Assembly (NCBI GenBank): GCA_012861695.1
Contig: JAAOOA010000002.1
Location: forward strand, 23,125,303 to 23,189,302
Source of the DNA: Trematomus loennbergii
Taxonomy: Eukaryota; Chordata; Actinopteri; Perciformes; Nototheniidae
Length of the DNA: 64,000 bases
Reading direction: 5' to 3'
Of the stretch, positions 23,540-37,475 are shown piece by piece. Position numbers and translations under genes: made by a program. Each line of letters opens with the position of its first letter. Position 1 is the stretch's first letter. A model generated the notes under the pieces. The model was not told where the DNA came from and ran no database searches. It worked only from the letters and a program-made list of their open reading frames with translations.

Positions 23540-26500
23540 ATAGCACTAGCTGAAGTTCAGTAGCACCACTGAATTGGAGCTGTGGTACAAGCAGAGAGAT
23601 TTGGACTATTGACTGTTGAAAAAGTGTTACAATATCGATGCTACCAAAGAGGAATATGTTGGTTCAAGAGGTTAATCTGAGGATAGAAATGTCAGCACTG
23701 TAAAACATCAGAATGGACCTCTGAACAGCTGCCCACGTTCCCAACTTTGTCTGCAATTCCAAAAAAGGTCTTGCACTTGTGAGTTTGGTGAGAGAAACAA
23801 CCAAGCCAAGGAAAATACACTTTTGCTCTTTCTATTGTGATAAGTACTTAGCCTTGCTCTTCCATCTATAATCAAATAATTGGTTAAATGCGGCAAGTAC
23901 CAGCAAGTTCTCCGGGAGTTGTTGAAAGTGATAATGGTGAATACAAGAAAAAGCTAACTGAATAGAGGTGGATGTGGCAGGAAAATTAAGACGAAACAAG
24001 AAGGTCAATGATTTTGACACTGCAGTATAACCCCTCGGACACACTGAACATCACAGGCAGATGATGTACTTAACTGTGAGATTATAACAGCTTTCAGGGT
24101 CAAGTTTTCCTTAAAGCTGCTTGAGAAGTTCTTGCAGATACAGAAATGATTGTGGTCACTGTAATTAAATGGCTAAAAGGATATTTCCTTCAAGGCCAAA
24201 TTGGGTACTTAGTTGAAAGAGAAAGAATTAAATAAAGCAAACACAAAGCTCACAGCAATGCAACGGTGACACTCTGTTCTTTACTGTGGACGCCACAATG
24301 CGTGAAATATTTTTTTCATCATCACACAATGTTTTTTACAGAACCTATTTGTGACAAGCTGCTTATATGGACTATAATTCAGCACTGTTTGCGTGAAATC
24401 GGATTATTTTACTGAGATTTCTTCAACCAAGAGGGTTTTGTTCATCCATTTTAAATTGGATCCATAAAAATGCATTTATTTTCTTTTGGTTTCAGACAAG
24501 GGCCCTTGCAGGTGGCCTTAACCGTTAAGTACCATCAGTAATTTTTTCAACAATATAAAGATAACTTCTTTATACAGTTCAGAGGAAAGGCATACATTAC
24601 TCTAAAGCTTAGTTTTTAACAATGACTGCCAATTATCGTTCATGTTTTAACTTTTCTTCTCAATAACCTAAGCAAATGCTTAAGTTCTGAGCAAACAGTA
24701 CTCTTTACAATTTTTTGGGGTTAAGACCAAATTAAACATAATCATAAAATCTAAGTCAGACTTCCAGTCCAAAGATAGGCGATGAATAAACTGTTAAAAC
24801 AACACTGATTCAGTGCTTCTGGGAATGGTTTAAACTAATTCAGTACCTCCTCGTTCTAGTATTCAGATTACTTTCTATATATAAATTACGAAACTGTGTG
24901 GGTCTTCATATCAGGCAGACCTAGGCAAGTGCAGTTTTCCATGGTTAATCAATAATAGAGTTTGCAGCAGCATGTGAGCAAAACCTCAGCACCTGGCCTC
25001 TCTAAGGCTAATCTCCTAGTTCAAACAATCAATAGAGATTTTAAAATTGCTTTTGCAGTTTTTCTTCCAGGATGTTATGGTTGTGTGTTCATGTGGGTTG
25101 TGGGTCTTTTAGTTGTGTGTATTACTTTAAGTTGTCTGACCCAGACTTCAGCAAGAAAACGTTGTGCCAGGTACAATGTTCTCTTAACATGAATGTTGCC
25201 TTTTATCACTTTCTGACAGCATAACAACAGGCAGAACATGTCAGAGTACCAGTTTTCTGTCCTCTTTTCCTAGCAGGGCCACCTCTCTGCTTCCTTTGTG
25301 ACATCCCTTACTTGTGTGTGTCTGGTTTGTGACAAACTCAGCTCACAAAAGCTGCAACAATTGTGTATTTTTATACAAAGGTGCCAGACAAATGGAAGAC
25401 AAGAATATGTTGTCTCAAGGCATCCCTGAAAATGCTCCCTGTGGTGCTCTGTGGGTGCTTATGGGTGAATGCTGAGAGGATCTGGATTTGTCCGAACCAT
25501 CAACTCGGCAGGTTTTTTATAGAATCAGACAGACTGTTAGATGCACAAGGCAGTATATCTGAGTCTCTCAGAGTTCAGATTTTCACTGTGAATCCAAGTC
25601 ATGGCAAAATTCTCCTTTTTAAAAACAGATTGAAAAGCATACGGATAACACCAGATAGAAAAGTTAAATGCGTTCAAAGAATGATGGAAACCATGTCTTT
25701 CCATAAGCCTTTAAATAACTGTGAAAAGAAAAACTAAAATCCTTTTCCGCACCGACACATGTGTTTGCACATTCCTCGAGAACTAAGACCATTTATTTAG
25801 CCTATGTCATATTACAAAACTATTCAGTGTGCCAGTGACAGAAAAACCCAATTCATATGCAGGATAACACGCTTTTCATATTTTTAAGCCACCACATCCC
25901 CCACAGGCTGCTTCTGTATACTGTGAATACAAATGCCAGAACACACAGTTTGCTGTAAAGACATTGGATTTCTCTGAGGCACTGGTGCCCTGTGAAATCT
26001 ACTGCTGACAGAATTTGACTTTTTTACTGACTTTAGCTCGAGGAAAGTGGTTTGAGGAGATGGTTTCAATTTCATTGCCCACATGTGCAATCTTGCATGA
26101 GATGCAAGTATTGAATATCACTTTGCAGCAGATGGTGTTTTAGTGTGTGTCAACTGCAGCATCCAATATTGCCATTGGGTTAATCCTTTTACTCAGTCTT
26201 ACTGAAAATGTTGAACTGGTTCCGGCATCTCGTGCTCAATAAAATAATCCTTGCTGCACTTTGTTTACCGCATCACGGATGCACTCACCACTGCCGTAGC
26301 AAATTCTCCTTTACCTGCTTAGCAGAAATACAGAGCGTCTGATGAACTCACTCCCCTTTTCCCAGACAAAGTTTTATTTGCTTTGGTGTGTGTACTTTGA
26401 GATGTGTGTTTAATGAGTTGTTTGTATTTCAGTGTTGACTGAATTCATGCGTCTGCCTTAGTCTGATCCCGTCTCTGTTGCCTCTGGGCCACCTGCCTTT

Positions 26501-27535
26501 TTTCCTGGCTGCTCCTGAGAAGTAGAGATACGGCTCACTGCTCCCTGGCAGATTACTGACGCAGACAGCTACTGTAAACTGGAGGCCAAAGACGACCCTG
26601 TTTTGGGACGTCTCAGCTGACCACAGCACCAATCCAGCTTGAATGCCATCTGGCCTGCTTCAATGTGCTGTTGCTGCTCAGTTAATTACTCCTCAAAGAA
26701 AAACATGTGTCAATACGGGAGATATCTAGAAAAAAACTTTGAACTAGTTACTTTTAAATGATAGAGAATAATCAAACACAATGTCACTGATTGTCTTTTG
26801 ATTAATAATTATAGACATTTAATCAGTTACTCATGATTGCATAAATGAGGAACGCCATTTAAGTCAGTAGGTCACCAGCATACCAAAGACATCACTGAAA
26901 CACAATAATACACTTAAAAAATCTCAATTTTAACATGTTATAGCAATTATTTAGTTTCTTTCTATAAGATCTAAAATTCTGTTGGAAAAAGTGGAAAAAT
27001 GTGTATCAACTTGTTTCGAACACTTTCAAGGTTTTTTAATTTTTAATTTTGTTGATTCGTCTTGTTTCCAAGAGACATTTAAAAATAAGCTGTGGAAATA
27101 TTGCTTTATAAAAGCAAATACATTATTAACTAACAGAAACATGGAATAAATAACTGACAAAAGGATTTACAGAGATGATATTATTATCATTGCTTAGACG
27201 TTTCATTGCACTGTCAATTGGTCTGTTTTGTAAATACACTGTATAGGCTATAATTCTGCTGCTGAAACCCAATTGGATAATGAATGTTCTCGAATAATGT
27301 GCTAATGGGTGTTGATGGGGTTTCTCCCATGATGTCTTTCATTGATACCACCCAAATATTGAAAAGCTGGTGATTTATTCAGATCAGCGTCTATGACCAA
27401 TTAGCAAAAGCTTTAATAAACCAGGGCTCGGGGAGAAAATATCCAAAAATTGGGTGATCTTTTTGTGAATGTGTGTGAAAGCATGCACATGTGTGTGCGT
27501 CTTTTGTATGTTTACCCTTTGAGCACCAGCTGTGA
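23540..27535. other. Gene-free AT-rich sequence
   Basis: No supported gene or transposon. A 124-codon frame at 25363-25737 has no recognisable domain. Much of the stretch is unique and might include conserved non-coding elements. Confidence 0.4.
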
Positions 27536-27539
27536 AGAT

Positions 27540-27990
27540 ATGGCTATGATTAAAGCACACGGGGTGTCCTCTATGTCGAGGAAGGCTGCTCCAGAGCCAC
27601 TATTTCAAGCATACTACGCCATCGAGTGCTGCCGAAGGACTGTTCCAATGTCCAGCATTCTTGGAATTCTACAAAAGCCGGCGTACTTCGTAGCGAGAAA
27701 TTTCAAGGCTGCACATGTGTAGACTCCACGGTCTTAAAATCCCCACAATGCTTTGCGCACGGACCAATTTCCAAATCTTTGGCGGAAATCGCACTCCATT
27801 TAAGGCGGGGCCTCGCATATGACGCACACCTGTTAGCCTGTTCCACCATTCTTCGTTTTCCGAGGCTAGGAAGGATTCTTGCCTCGCTTCTGAAGCAAGT
27901 GACTCGGAAGACGTGCTACCAAGCAAGCGTCCTCGACATTGAGAAACACCCATGGTCACTGTGGAACTGCCTAATTAGGTCTTTTCGGCT
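27540..27990. other. CpG-richer block of unknown origin
   Basis: This block is visibly richer in CpG and GC than the AT-rich flanks (GCGGAAATCGCACTCCATT, GCCTCGCATATGACGCAC, CTTCGTTTTCCGAGGC). A 123-codon plus-strand frame (27626-27997) and a 96-codon minus-strand frame overlap, neither with a known domain. A transposon interior is more likely than a host exon, but no termini were found. Confidence 0.35.
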
Positions 27991-27999
27991 TCATTGAAA

Positions 28000-30900
28000 A
28001 ACATTTCACAGTCTTCTTGGACATAAAATTGCTGTATCTCTCACTTCATCTACGGAGCTCAGCGTGGTTTGAGTTTTAATCGGAGCTCTGTGGGGGTCTC
28101 TTAAATAACTAATGTTAGGGTGGAGATAAATAAATAAATAATAGCCTAATGGGTGCACTTTCAGAGAGAGAGAAGAGAGAGAGAAGCTTTACTCAAAATG
28201 TCTATTTCATATTTTGTGGCTCCTTCTTCTAAATGGGTGTGATCATTTTTGGTTTGCTGTATTCTGCACAATATTGTACATCATGGTTGTTCTGTGATGA
28301 AGTGTCGCAATACTGTCATTAATGTTAGAATATGGTGTGTACTTCTTTCAGAAAACATATTTTTCAGCCTATTTATCCTTTTAAAGCCAAAAAATAGTGG
28401 CCTTTCAGGAATGAATGACCTCCACAGATGTATGATTTTACTTAACGCTTTAATGGGAGTTGAGACCATTCATCATGGCAGCTCAGCTCTCACTGGCTCC
28501 CATGTATCTTGAACAATACAATATAGTGGTGTACTTTAAAAGCCCTCCTGCTTTAAGGTTCTGTACATAAAATAAAGGTTGGGTTTTTAAAAGTGTGGAA
28601 AGGTTAGTGTCATAAAAAGGAAAGACAATGAAGAAATAGAGTTAGGTAAAAGTGAGAATAAAGGGAATGTGTAGAAAAAAGGGATTACAGATGGATCACA
28701 GGGATTTGAACACTTCTGTTTTCTTCTTAAATATCACAGGCCAGGCTAGTAGTAATATGCTAATTCCCTTTTATCTGACATTTTCAGCTTATGTCATACT
28801 TTAAGCACTTTAGCTCCCTCTTTGTGATATTTAAAATGATGGAAGACAGTCTTGCCTTGCTGTCTGCATCTCTCTCATGCAGGCATATGTTCCCTCTATG
28901 TTCATTGTTTCTATTTGATTGACTCCTGTTTGATCAGGGCTGTTTAAATAGTTGTCTCAATATTTGTGTGGCCAATTGTGAAGATGCCGGTCGATTGTGG
29001 CCCAACTGGCAGTATATGAATTGTTCTTTGCTTTTCTTCCACATGCATGCTACTGGAAAATGAAATTAGAGGAAAGGAGAGACATACGAGAAGGAGCAGA
29101 GGACATGAGATAATACATGACTCACACATAGTAAGCCCTGACTGTTTAACACTCGGGATATACATGGGGAAGAAAGCGTGTAGCGGGGATTTGAGGGTTT
29201 AGAAAGAGTTAAGAAGCAGACTTTTACAAGGTGAAGTACAGCTTATGAAGGGAGCTCAGAATGAATTAGACAGTGTAACTGCTGTAGGGATTTATTGACC
29301 AAAAAATTGTCAGGTTGACAAATGTAAATGTATTTAAGAATACTTCTGAAATGTAATAAGAAGCAAATCAGCCACCAGACAGAGACATTACGGTAGACAG
29401 ACCACATAGTTTAACACATTGTTTTAATATATATATATATATAATACCTGGTTTATAGTGTGTTACATTTACTGTAATTAATAGTAACCTATCATAAACT
29501 TAATTAAATACCATATGGTTAAAGAGTTGGTTGCTTGTGGCGATTTTCAGCTTTCCACCAATAGCAACATCTGGCAGGTTGGAAGTTATAAGAAGTTTAA
29601 AGAGCTTGTTTCTAAGTATGTCAATTGTTTCTATTTATTTTTATTTTCATGAATTATTTCTATACTACAGCTGGAGAGAGGATGTAAAAACACCAAACGC
29701 AGCAGGTTACCCCTTGATAGACCACTAGAGGACACAGGCTTTTAATGGCTTTCATTCACACTTACATTGCTTTTTGTTAAAGGCAGCATTTCTTCAAGAA
29801 CTAACCTTTGGCTGTTATCCTGTATATCCGGCGCTGCAGCCTGTGAACATGGAGCAAGGGTTTTTGTCAGCATTATTAACTGCTGTTGGGCTTTATTGGT
29901 GCACAGTGGTGCATAATTGGAAAATGATGAACCCATGAAACATAACATGAGGTTTTTCCCGCAAATTGCATCACTGTTTTTTTAATATACAGTGCACTGT
30001 AATTGATGCTATCTAGTCTTGAAAGTATATAACAGATTCACTGGTAAACCCTGTGGCCGAAATCTACAGTCATAAATCACTGGATTTGTGGTTTTTTTTC
30101 TGGTCGTATTCTGTAAGTTGAGTCAATAGCCATCACTTGCTTTACTGTGATCTGCCAATGCTGCCTGTTGAATGGCAATTCATATCCTCTGCAGGTACTC
30201 TGTCTGATATCAGAGACAGAGAGAAGGACGGTGAGGGATGGAGTTTCAAGAAGATTACAATAAAAAAATATAGAAGAATGGAAGGACCAAGTGAGAGGAA
30301 AATTAAAGGCAGCAGGTACGAGGCACAGGAGAAGGGGATAAGATCAAATAAGTCATAGTGGAGGGGGTTCGGACTGTGAAAAGACAGTAGAGACTGTCAG
30401 AGGATTTACTAATAGGAACTGGGGCACGGAGAGAACACAATACCTCATATATTAGAAACAGTATGAGAGGTGGAGGAGGAGTTTGATGAGAGAGTGTGGT
30501 CTGCAAAGTCACAGCAGCTTCTCCAGATATGATCAGCACGGAATGAAGGGCAGCGGTGGGTAAAAAGGCTAGACGCGACAGCTGGCTCCAGTGGTGTGTG
30601 GTGAGGGGTGGTATTGTTTCAGCCTTTGTAGACGCGCTCCAATCCCATTTACAAATTGGAAGGACCAAAAGTCACAGTCACACAGAAACTGGCTACTGTC
30701 ACTGGGTAAACTGGCTGATGGATGAGAGCACTTTGCTTTCGGATCTAATGATAATGGGGCAGAAGAGGTCAGAGATGGATTATGACTGCCTGGTGGCATG
30801 AGAAAAGTTACCCGTCTAGTTGATAAATCCGCTGCTTACCATTTGATTCTGCTGATAATTGACTGGTTATGGCTGGTTAGGGGTATTCATGGGTCCAACA

Positions 30901-31445
30901 CAGGACACACATCTAAAATCCAGATCTATTCTGAATTGAGTAGCCTTTGTATGTGTAGTAATATTTAACACTGGGTTTAATTGATTCAATCACCAGACAG
31001 AAAATTGCTGTCTTGGTTGAAATCTGTATTTGTCAGCATTTTAACACAATATAAGAGAAGTGTGGCATTAGGATAGCACTGCAAGATTGTTAAATAATTG
31101 TTTAACTTAACACATTTTCTAAATGGTTATATTTGTAATGGTCTGTTTTATACAATGAGACAGCTGTTGGCAGGGGATTTCAGTCTGCCTTGCTCTTTGC
31201 CATAGGGGGAATGGAGCTCACACAGAAAGAGTAGCCAGGAACAGCTTAGTGCACACAGAGCAGCGAGAGGATTTGTCTTGCAACTTTGCTTCTGTCACAG
31301 TGTGAGTACGCCTGACATGCATACTGTTAAAACTGCAGCTGATCTAGAGCTATACAGCTGATTCCTCTGGTATTTCGGGAAAACATACTCCAAAGACCCT
31401 TAGCCTAGTACAATTTGACACACAAAATGATCTGAAATCTGCTAT
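28000..31445. other. Gene-free sequence with simple repeats
   Basis: Short AATA-type (near 28123-28142), AGAG-type (28162-28187) and (TA)n (29426-29443) tracts interrupt unique sequence. No gene is supported. Confidence 0.45.
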
Positions 31446-31448
31446 TTT

Positions 31449-31620
31449 ATCAAATCAAATCAAATCAGGTTTTATTTATAAAGCACATTTAAAAGCGATT
31501 TTTGGTCGAGCCAAAGTGCTGTACATGTAATAAAAACACATTACTACAAAACACAATAAACGACAATAAATTACAACAGATATAACTTAAAAAACAAAAT
31601 ATAATGGAACTTTATGTGAT
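31449..31620 (-). mobile_element. LINE/SINE 3' tail with (TTTGA)n end
   Basis: On the plus strand ATCAAATCAAATCAAATCAG leads into TTTTATTTATAAAGCAC and a CCAAAGTGCTGTACA block. This is the reverse complement of the 3' tail shared by fish L2-type LINEs and their SINEs. The 5' boundary is diffuse and no coding sequence remains. Confidence 0.65.
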
Positions 31621-31905
31621 TGATGTGTCTGAGGTAATTGTCACATGTCTGTCATGAATTTTGTAAAATGGGAACATTAAACAACGGCTCATTGGATCTT
31701 CCATGTATTTACTTAAACATTGGCAAAAAAGGAAACACATGTCAGTAATGCACCATAACTGATATTGAAAAATACTATCTTAATTCTCAAATGCATGTTT
31801 TTGCTTGCCATTAGAATTGTGGGTAGGTATAATTAGACAAAACAGCAAATGTAAACTACATTTTAAATGATCCAATCAAAAAGCTATCCCTTTCCATCTA
31901 GCTGC

Positions 31906-31961
31906 GCTACCTCCAAAAGTCGCCAAACCTAGCGGGAAAGTCGCCAAGTTGGCAACACTGA
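31906..31961. mobile_element. Solo hAT-type end
   Basis: AAGTCGCCAAGTTGGCAACA followed by CTG is the reverse of a CAGTGTTGCCA hAT terminus. Upstream is a repeat of AGTCGCCAAACC. The opposite end is not visible. Confidence 0.4.
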
Positions 31962-31964
31962 CAG

Positions 31965-34200
31965 CCCGTTCAACAGTGTTGCTTGAGTATTTATTTTCTT
32001 AGCACAGCATTCTGAGTTGGAAAGTCGTGTACAAATCATAACATTATGTACCCACAGACCTTTTTATTTGTGTTTTGCTTTTCACTTCAGCTGACTCATA
32101 AAGCCCAAGGCCAAGGTAATTTCAGACTAAATGAAACACAATGCTTGCCTTTAGAACTGCAGGCGTAAACATTAATTTAGCCTTCAGAATCCTCTAGACT
32201 CTTAATAATCTTTCTTTATCGCCATTGATAGTCAACTCTGTCACAGTCCATGCCGTAGTGAATGGAGGTTTGGGATGAATGAGCACAGCCATATTTCTGT
32301 TCTCATTGGGCTTTTAGTTTTCACTGAGCCGTGAACAAATCTCCCACGACAGCACCGGTAGAGAGCATCTGTAAAAGCCAAAGAGACAATTTGCTGTTAA
32401 ACAACCTTGTGTCTGCATGTGAGTGACAGGTCCTTATCAGAGCTCCCTCCGGCTGATCAAAGTTGAAATAGGGTCAGGCTGAATTAAAGACTAGCTAATT
32501 AAAATGTCCAGGGAACATGCCAGTCCTCATCTCATTTATCTCCTCCAGTTCAATTGGGGAGAGAAAGAGATAGGTGAGATGTGGAAGTATTGTAGAAGAA
32601 GAATAAAGGTGTGTTATCCCACAAGTTGAACTTTATCTGATACTAGGGGTAGATTGTTAAACAGTCTGTGCATTCGGTAACAATCAGAGATGTGTTGTTC
32701 CAGGATATCCATGTTCAAAGGTCCCAGATGTGTGTGAGATGATAGGTGTTGTTTTAAGGAGGTGTTTTGTGACTTTGTTCACCTGAAAGCAGAGATCTTT
32801 AGATGTATGGATTGCGGCCCGAGGCAAGGAAGCAAAGCATGTAATGAGACATCCGTAATAGGCCTATTTTTCAGTCCACTCACACTTTGAAACTCCGGCC
32901 ATGGCCTTTTTTAAATCTCCCACTTTTACAGCCTGTTTGAGAACGGAGACTCTGTGGTTAGTGGCGTGTGTGTGTGTGCATGTGTCTGTGTGCAAAAGAA
33001 AAACAACCCATAAACAACAAGATATCCGCATAAGTATCTGCGATCGGCCGCTCTGCTCTCGAAATATCAGCATCGGCCATAGAAAAACCAATATCTGCAG
33101 GCCATTATTTGGAAATGTTGCTCAAAAAAAGAAAATGACGCTTGAGCAATAAGGCCAATGCACTGTGGGTGTGAAAGCCTGTGCCATCGGGTTGTTTAAT
33201 AAACTAAGTGTGTGTTTTTTCACACCAGAATTGTAGTTGTGAAGGTGTCTGAGGCTGACTGACACTGAGAGCAAATCAGCCTAATGAGATGCCATGTTGC
33301 TCTGTGGAAATGATTACCTCAGGAGAGAGGCATTAGATTGATGAAAGAAGTCTTTGCCTCTCTCTCTGAAATGCACCAGTGCCTCCACCATTACCACCAT
33401 GCCGTTTAGACAGAGACAAGAAACTCTCTCTCAGCCCAAATGACCCATAACACTTCCTTGGGTAGGTTTTTTTCTTTTTTTGCAAGAAAACTGCAGGAAA
33501 GAAACCCAGCTTTAAGTAAACAAATCAATGTAAGTATTGTGAATTTATGTCATCAGTCACTGCTTGCCTCTGCATGTGCTGATCTGATCACCATGGTAAC
33601 ATGATTTTACCCTGGGAGTCTTGGGTAATATCAGCCTTTTGAGCCCAGGTGTCTGAAATGAATTAAAATGCACTTTATTTTCTGAAAATGCAAGCAGAGA
33701 ATTGAAGGTGTTAAATAAAGACGTGTCACACACCACCAATTAAGGCGTGTTTCTCCTCTAAAAATGTAATGCTGATTAATCGATGACTGCGGTTATTGAT
33801 GCAATAAAGAATGATTGCTGAAAGTCCTATTTGTTAGTGTTTGGCCCAACCTTTTGGGTGTGATTGCCTCCAAGGAGTCTTACAGAGCCATTAATCAGGA
33901 CATGGTTGATCGCTTCTCAGGTCAGCAGTGATGTTATGGGGAAGCTCCTGGAGGTGAATGCAGCAGCAGTTTAATAGCTCACAGTGGACAAACCATGAAG
34001 CCAGCAGATTGCAACAGTATACTAGTATAAGAAGTTGTGTGCTGCTCTGGAATCCTTATCTGAATGCAGCCAGTGTGTGCAGTCTTCCGATTAGATCCTG
34101 GATATCATTTTCATATTTCTCTCAATCCGTACTTACTTGCAAAAATATCTCCACACCCAGCTCACCACATGATAAGTACAGGCTGTAGATGTGAGCTCTT
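31965..34200. other. Gene-free sequence, possible conserved non-coding DNA
   Basis: No gene. Stretches near 32400-32540 and 33720-33930 are unique and contain several TAAT/ATTA and GATTAATC-type homeodomain-like motifs (CTAGCTAATTAAAATG, GCTGATTAATCGATGA). That is suggestive of, but no proof of, regulatory elements. Confidence 0.3.
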
Positions 34201-34443
34201 TGGTGCACACCTCAATTAGTTTGATTGTGATGAGGGGTCCAATAATTGTCAACAACATTATCCCCAAGACACAAGTTGTCTGAGTTTGACAATAAGGGGG
34301 GGGTTGATTGGATGCTGGTGGCACCTTGAGGAGCTGTAAGCAGAGGAAAACAGAGCGCTAATTGGATTAATGATAGGATTGTGATTAGTGATTGAGGAGT
34401 GGTGGCTTTAAGGAAGTGCTAGACTAAGCATGGCAAACAGAGG
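34201..34443. repeat. Duplicated segment rich in TAAT motifs, copy 1
   Basis: This 243-bp segment recurs at 37476-37807 with only scattered differences outside one insertion. It contains CTCAATTAGTTTGATTGTGA, TGCTGGTGGCACCTTGAGGA and CTAATTGGATTAATGATAG-type motifs resembling homeodomain sites. It is not a transposon I recognise. Copy 1 sits in unique sequence without transposon termini, so it is probably the source. Confidence 0.85.
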
Positions 34444-34444
34444 T

Positions 34445-35200
34445 GGAGTCACTGCCTCGCTGTCATAATTGTGTTTCCAGAAACAAATGGACTTTATCAC
34501 AGGTAGCATGTAAATTGTATTGCATTGCATGTGAACTGTGACATTATGTTATTAACTATTAATGTTAGGCTTTTATTAAAACTGTGATACAAAATAATTC
34601 ATATACAGCTTCTGCCCAGCATTATTTGTTGAATAGCCCAATTGTTTACTCTTAATCTTCCCAATCATGGGGCAGATTGTATAGGTGTCACCCTCACAGA
34701 GAACCATCTGGCTGAACTCTAAACGTTACTTAATTGTGTGAAGGGAAGCTGAAAGAAGTAGCCTTCTTGGTTTTAAATTAATAAAAGGAAGTAAATGACT
34801 GGGTAGGTTCCAAGAGGTGTGAAGGAGAAGATGAGAGTAGATGAGGATGTCTTCCTGATTAAACATTTGCTATGCTCAATGTAATAACTACTTTACCTAG
34901 CATACGCATTTGTTACTCGTGAGCAGAATTGCTATCATACTGCATACCATTTATAAACTGAATGTGTATGTGGACAAAACTGAAAAGGAATGCATGAATT
35001 TAATCCCAACCAAGCTGTGGTTGTACTAGGCACTTCAATTCAGAACATACATCCATATCAAATCAAGGGCAGTTTTCTTTAAATACCCTTAATTACTTGT
35101 ATGAATTCATCATTTTTGTATACAAGTGTGTAATATTCATTTAAATGGGATCAGAAAATGCAAATGATTTAATCTATAATTCCAAGTATTGATGATGTGT
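34445..35200. other. Gene-free AT-rich sequence
   Basis: No gene or known repeat seen. Confidence 0.4.
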
Positions 35201-35202
35201 GT

Positions 35203-35399
35203 TAGGGATGCCAGAAACTGACCATGATCAAATTCGAAAATCGGACAGCCCTGGCGAATATTAATCGATTATTCGAAAAAAAAGAAAAACATAAATAATA
35301 ATAAAAAAATATATAAATAAAATCGAATTTTAAAAATAATTTTCGATTATGGAGACTGTAACGAATATTCGAAAAATCGAATAATCGCTGGCATCCCTA
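35203..35399. mobile_element. hAT (Ac-like) MITE, 197 bp
   Basis: The inverted termini are TAGGGATGCCAG and CTGGCATCCCTA, matching the TAGGGATG start of Ac-type hAT elements. The interior is AT-rich with repeated TCGAATA/TATTCGAA motifs and an A-rich centre. The flanking octamers (ATGTGTGT and ATGGGTAC) are only partly alike, so the 8-bp target duplication has diverged or is absent. Confidence 0.7.
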
Positions 35400-36640
35400 A
35401 TGGGTACAGTACAGTACATCTCAGGTGTATGTGGTCAGGCAGAGTTGTCTGTAGCAGCTTCTCATATATTAACTTGTGTGTGTCATAAATTGAAATTTCT
35501 ATTGCCTGACCCCTCAGTGGTTGAGTGTGATATTCCACCCTGTTGTTAGATATTCACGGTGGAGTGGACGCTTAAGCCGCCTGTGGTCTAGTGGTTTCAA
35601 CACTCACTGTACAGGATCCCACTTGCTGATGCAGCTCTGGAGTGGATCCTCTGGGAGATGGTAGGCATTGCATTGAGGACAAGGCTTAACTCACATGACC
35701 CTCTCTTAGGTATGCTTACTCTCTATTGATACAATATGTTTTTGACACTTTCTACTTGAGGTGCTTATTTGTGTCAACATCTTTATTAAAAGAAACTGCT
35801 CATTAATCAGCTACAATCTTTCTTCATATCCAAATTAGATCAGTTGTGTAGTGATACTTGAAAAGTGCCTTATCTTTTCTGGTTTATTCTATTATCTAAT
35901 TTCTGATCACAGCTTTAAGTGTTTTGACTTTTAAAAATAATAATTTCATGACCTAGAAATCATAATCATAATTTTGTATGGACATAGCAAGATTCATATT
36001 CAATGATCTTGCAATACTAAAGTCAAACTCTATCCAAGCTTGACTTATAATAACACTTTGAATAAAATGTGCTTCTTTAAATTGATTAGACTCCTGCCCT
36101 GGCTTTGCCTGGCATGAAACCCATTGCTACTGTAATTGAATGTCATAATTAACCCTTATTACTGTACACATTATGCAATTAGGAGCTTGTCATCCATGAT
36201 TTGAAGGACTGGTTGATTTCACTTAAGGCCAAATCAGTTTGAATGTATTTTTTATTCAATGAAGTGCACATTTGTTCTTACATTGGCCAGTCTTTTGGCC
36301 CATCCATCAGATTGTTAGCATTGTCGTTTTGGTCATGTTAGCATTCTGGTTTCTATCTCAAATCACCACTGAAAGCCTAACAGAGGCTCTAGCATGGCTG
36401 TACTATTGTTTTTGCTTAAAACTAGGGACTTATATATTGGATGAAGATGGCCAGTGGCTCTATGAGGTCTAAGATGTTTTTCTAAACTGATAGTATAACA
36501 GAGGGACATTGTAAACTGAGCCAAGCTATCTCACTTAGCTCTTATTAGATAATATTTTTTCGTAAGTCCCATCTGTATTTTGTTGTTAAACGCTGCTGTT
36601 CAGGGAGAGACAACTATAATGAATATCCATCATATTGGAA
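35400..36640. other. Gene-free sequence
   Basis: Unique AT-rich DNA. The part near 36080-36230 has dense ATTA/TAAT motifs and could be conserved non-coding sequence. Near 35580 a TGGTCTAGTGG string resembles a tRNA A box, but no B box follows. Confidence 0.35.
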
Positions 36641-37472
36641 ATGTCTATTACGGGGGGGTTTAATTAATTTAAGTTTTCCGCTCTCTCGTGGGAATATCTC
36701 CGCAATGGAGCGAGCTTAAGTGTAACTTTCGATTGCATGATATAGCCCAGCGCAACACCTTCGTCAAACATGTTGCCACTTGTTTGTACGATTTTCAGGC
36801 GATTTGTAATCTGTTCTCGAAAAACGATGTGTTTTTTAGGATTTCAAGAAGCATATAGAACAAACAATGGATGTATTTTATGAACATGTATCCATGCTGG
36901 AAGTAGATGTAGATGTGTTAGGAGTGAGATAGAGATTATTATCTAATATATGCATCCGATGAAGCATTGCATGAAGTCTGTTGATGATCAGAGGCTGTTG
37001 TTGGGCCTGCATAAACGTTTTTTAAATTTTTTTATTGCAGGCCTCAGACAGTTAAACTTGGGCCTGCGACCATAGTTTTATTGTATTTTGTTTTGAAAAT
37101 CCACAGCGGAGGTTTGTGTCGTACTACATGCGGTATGTTTTGCATTTCTCTCAGTAGCCAACGATCTGTGAGTCTGTTAGCTCGGACATAAACTCCGTAA
37201 TAAATGTAGTCTACATTTCATAAGAGGTGTAAAACCTGAGAGCATTTCAAATCGCATTTGAACTAAATGGTTATATAATCTGTAGTTGTATTTGTATTGT
37301 TGATTTAATGTGTGAATGAGGCGATATAGAGAAGGTTAGGCTGTAATTTGTTATATACTGTTGGAATGGTAAGCAGGCCTATTGTTTTTGGATATTTGTG
37401 GAGTTAGATGGTCCGTGAGTGTTATTTTATTGGTTAAGTAGTCCTTGGTATGAAAAAGTTTGAGAAACACTG
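36640..37472. mobile_element. hAT remnant ending AAACACTG
   Basis: The right end reads AAAAAGTTTGAGAAACACTG, the reverse of the widespread CAGTGTTTCTCAAACT hAT terminus, with a characteristic TGGTTAAGTAGTCCTTGGTA block just inside it. Sequence upstream to about 36640 is less AT-rich and may be the body, but no left terminus was found. It directly borders the second copy of the duplicated segment. Confidence 0.45.
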
Positions 37473-37475
37473 CGC

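Noticed and set aside
25363..25737. 124-codon open frame
   Set aside because: No recognisable motif; the surrounding DNA looks non-coding.
30303..30668. 121-codon minus-strand frame
   Set aside because: Pro/Leu/Ser-rich translation of purine-rich DNA, with overlapping frames on the other strand and no domain.
35577..35660. tRNA-like A box (TGGTCTAGTGG)
   Set aside because: No B box or cloverleaf follows at the right distance, so neither a tRNA gene nor a SINE is supported.
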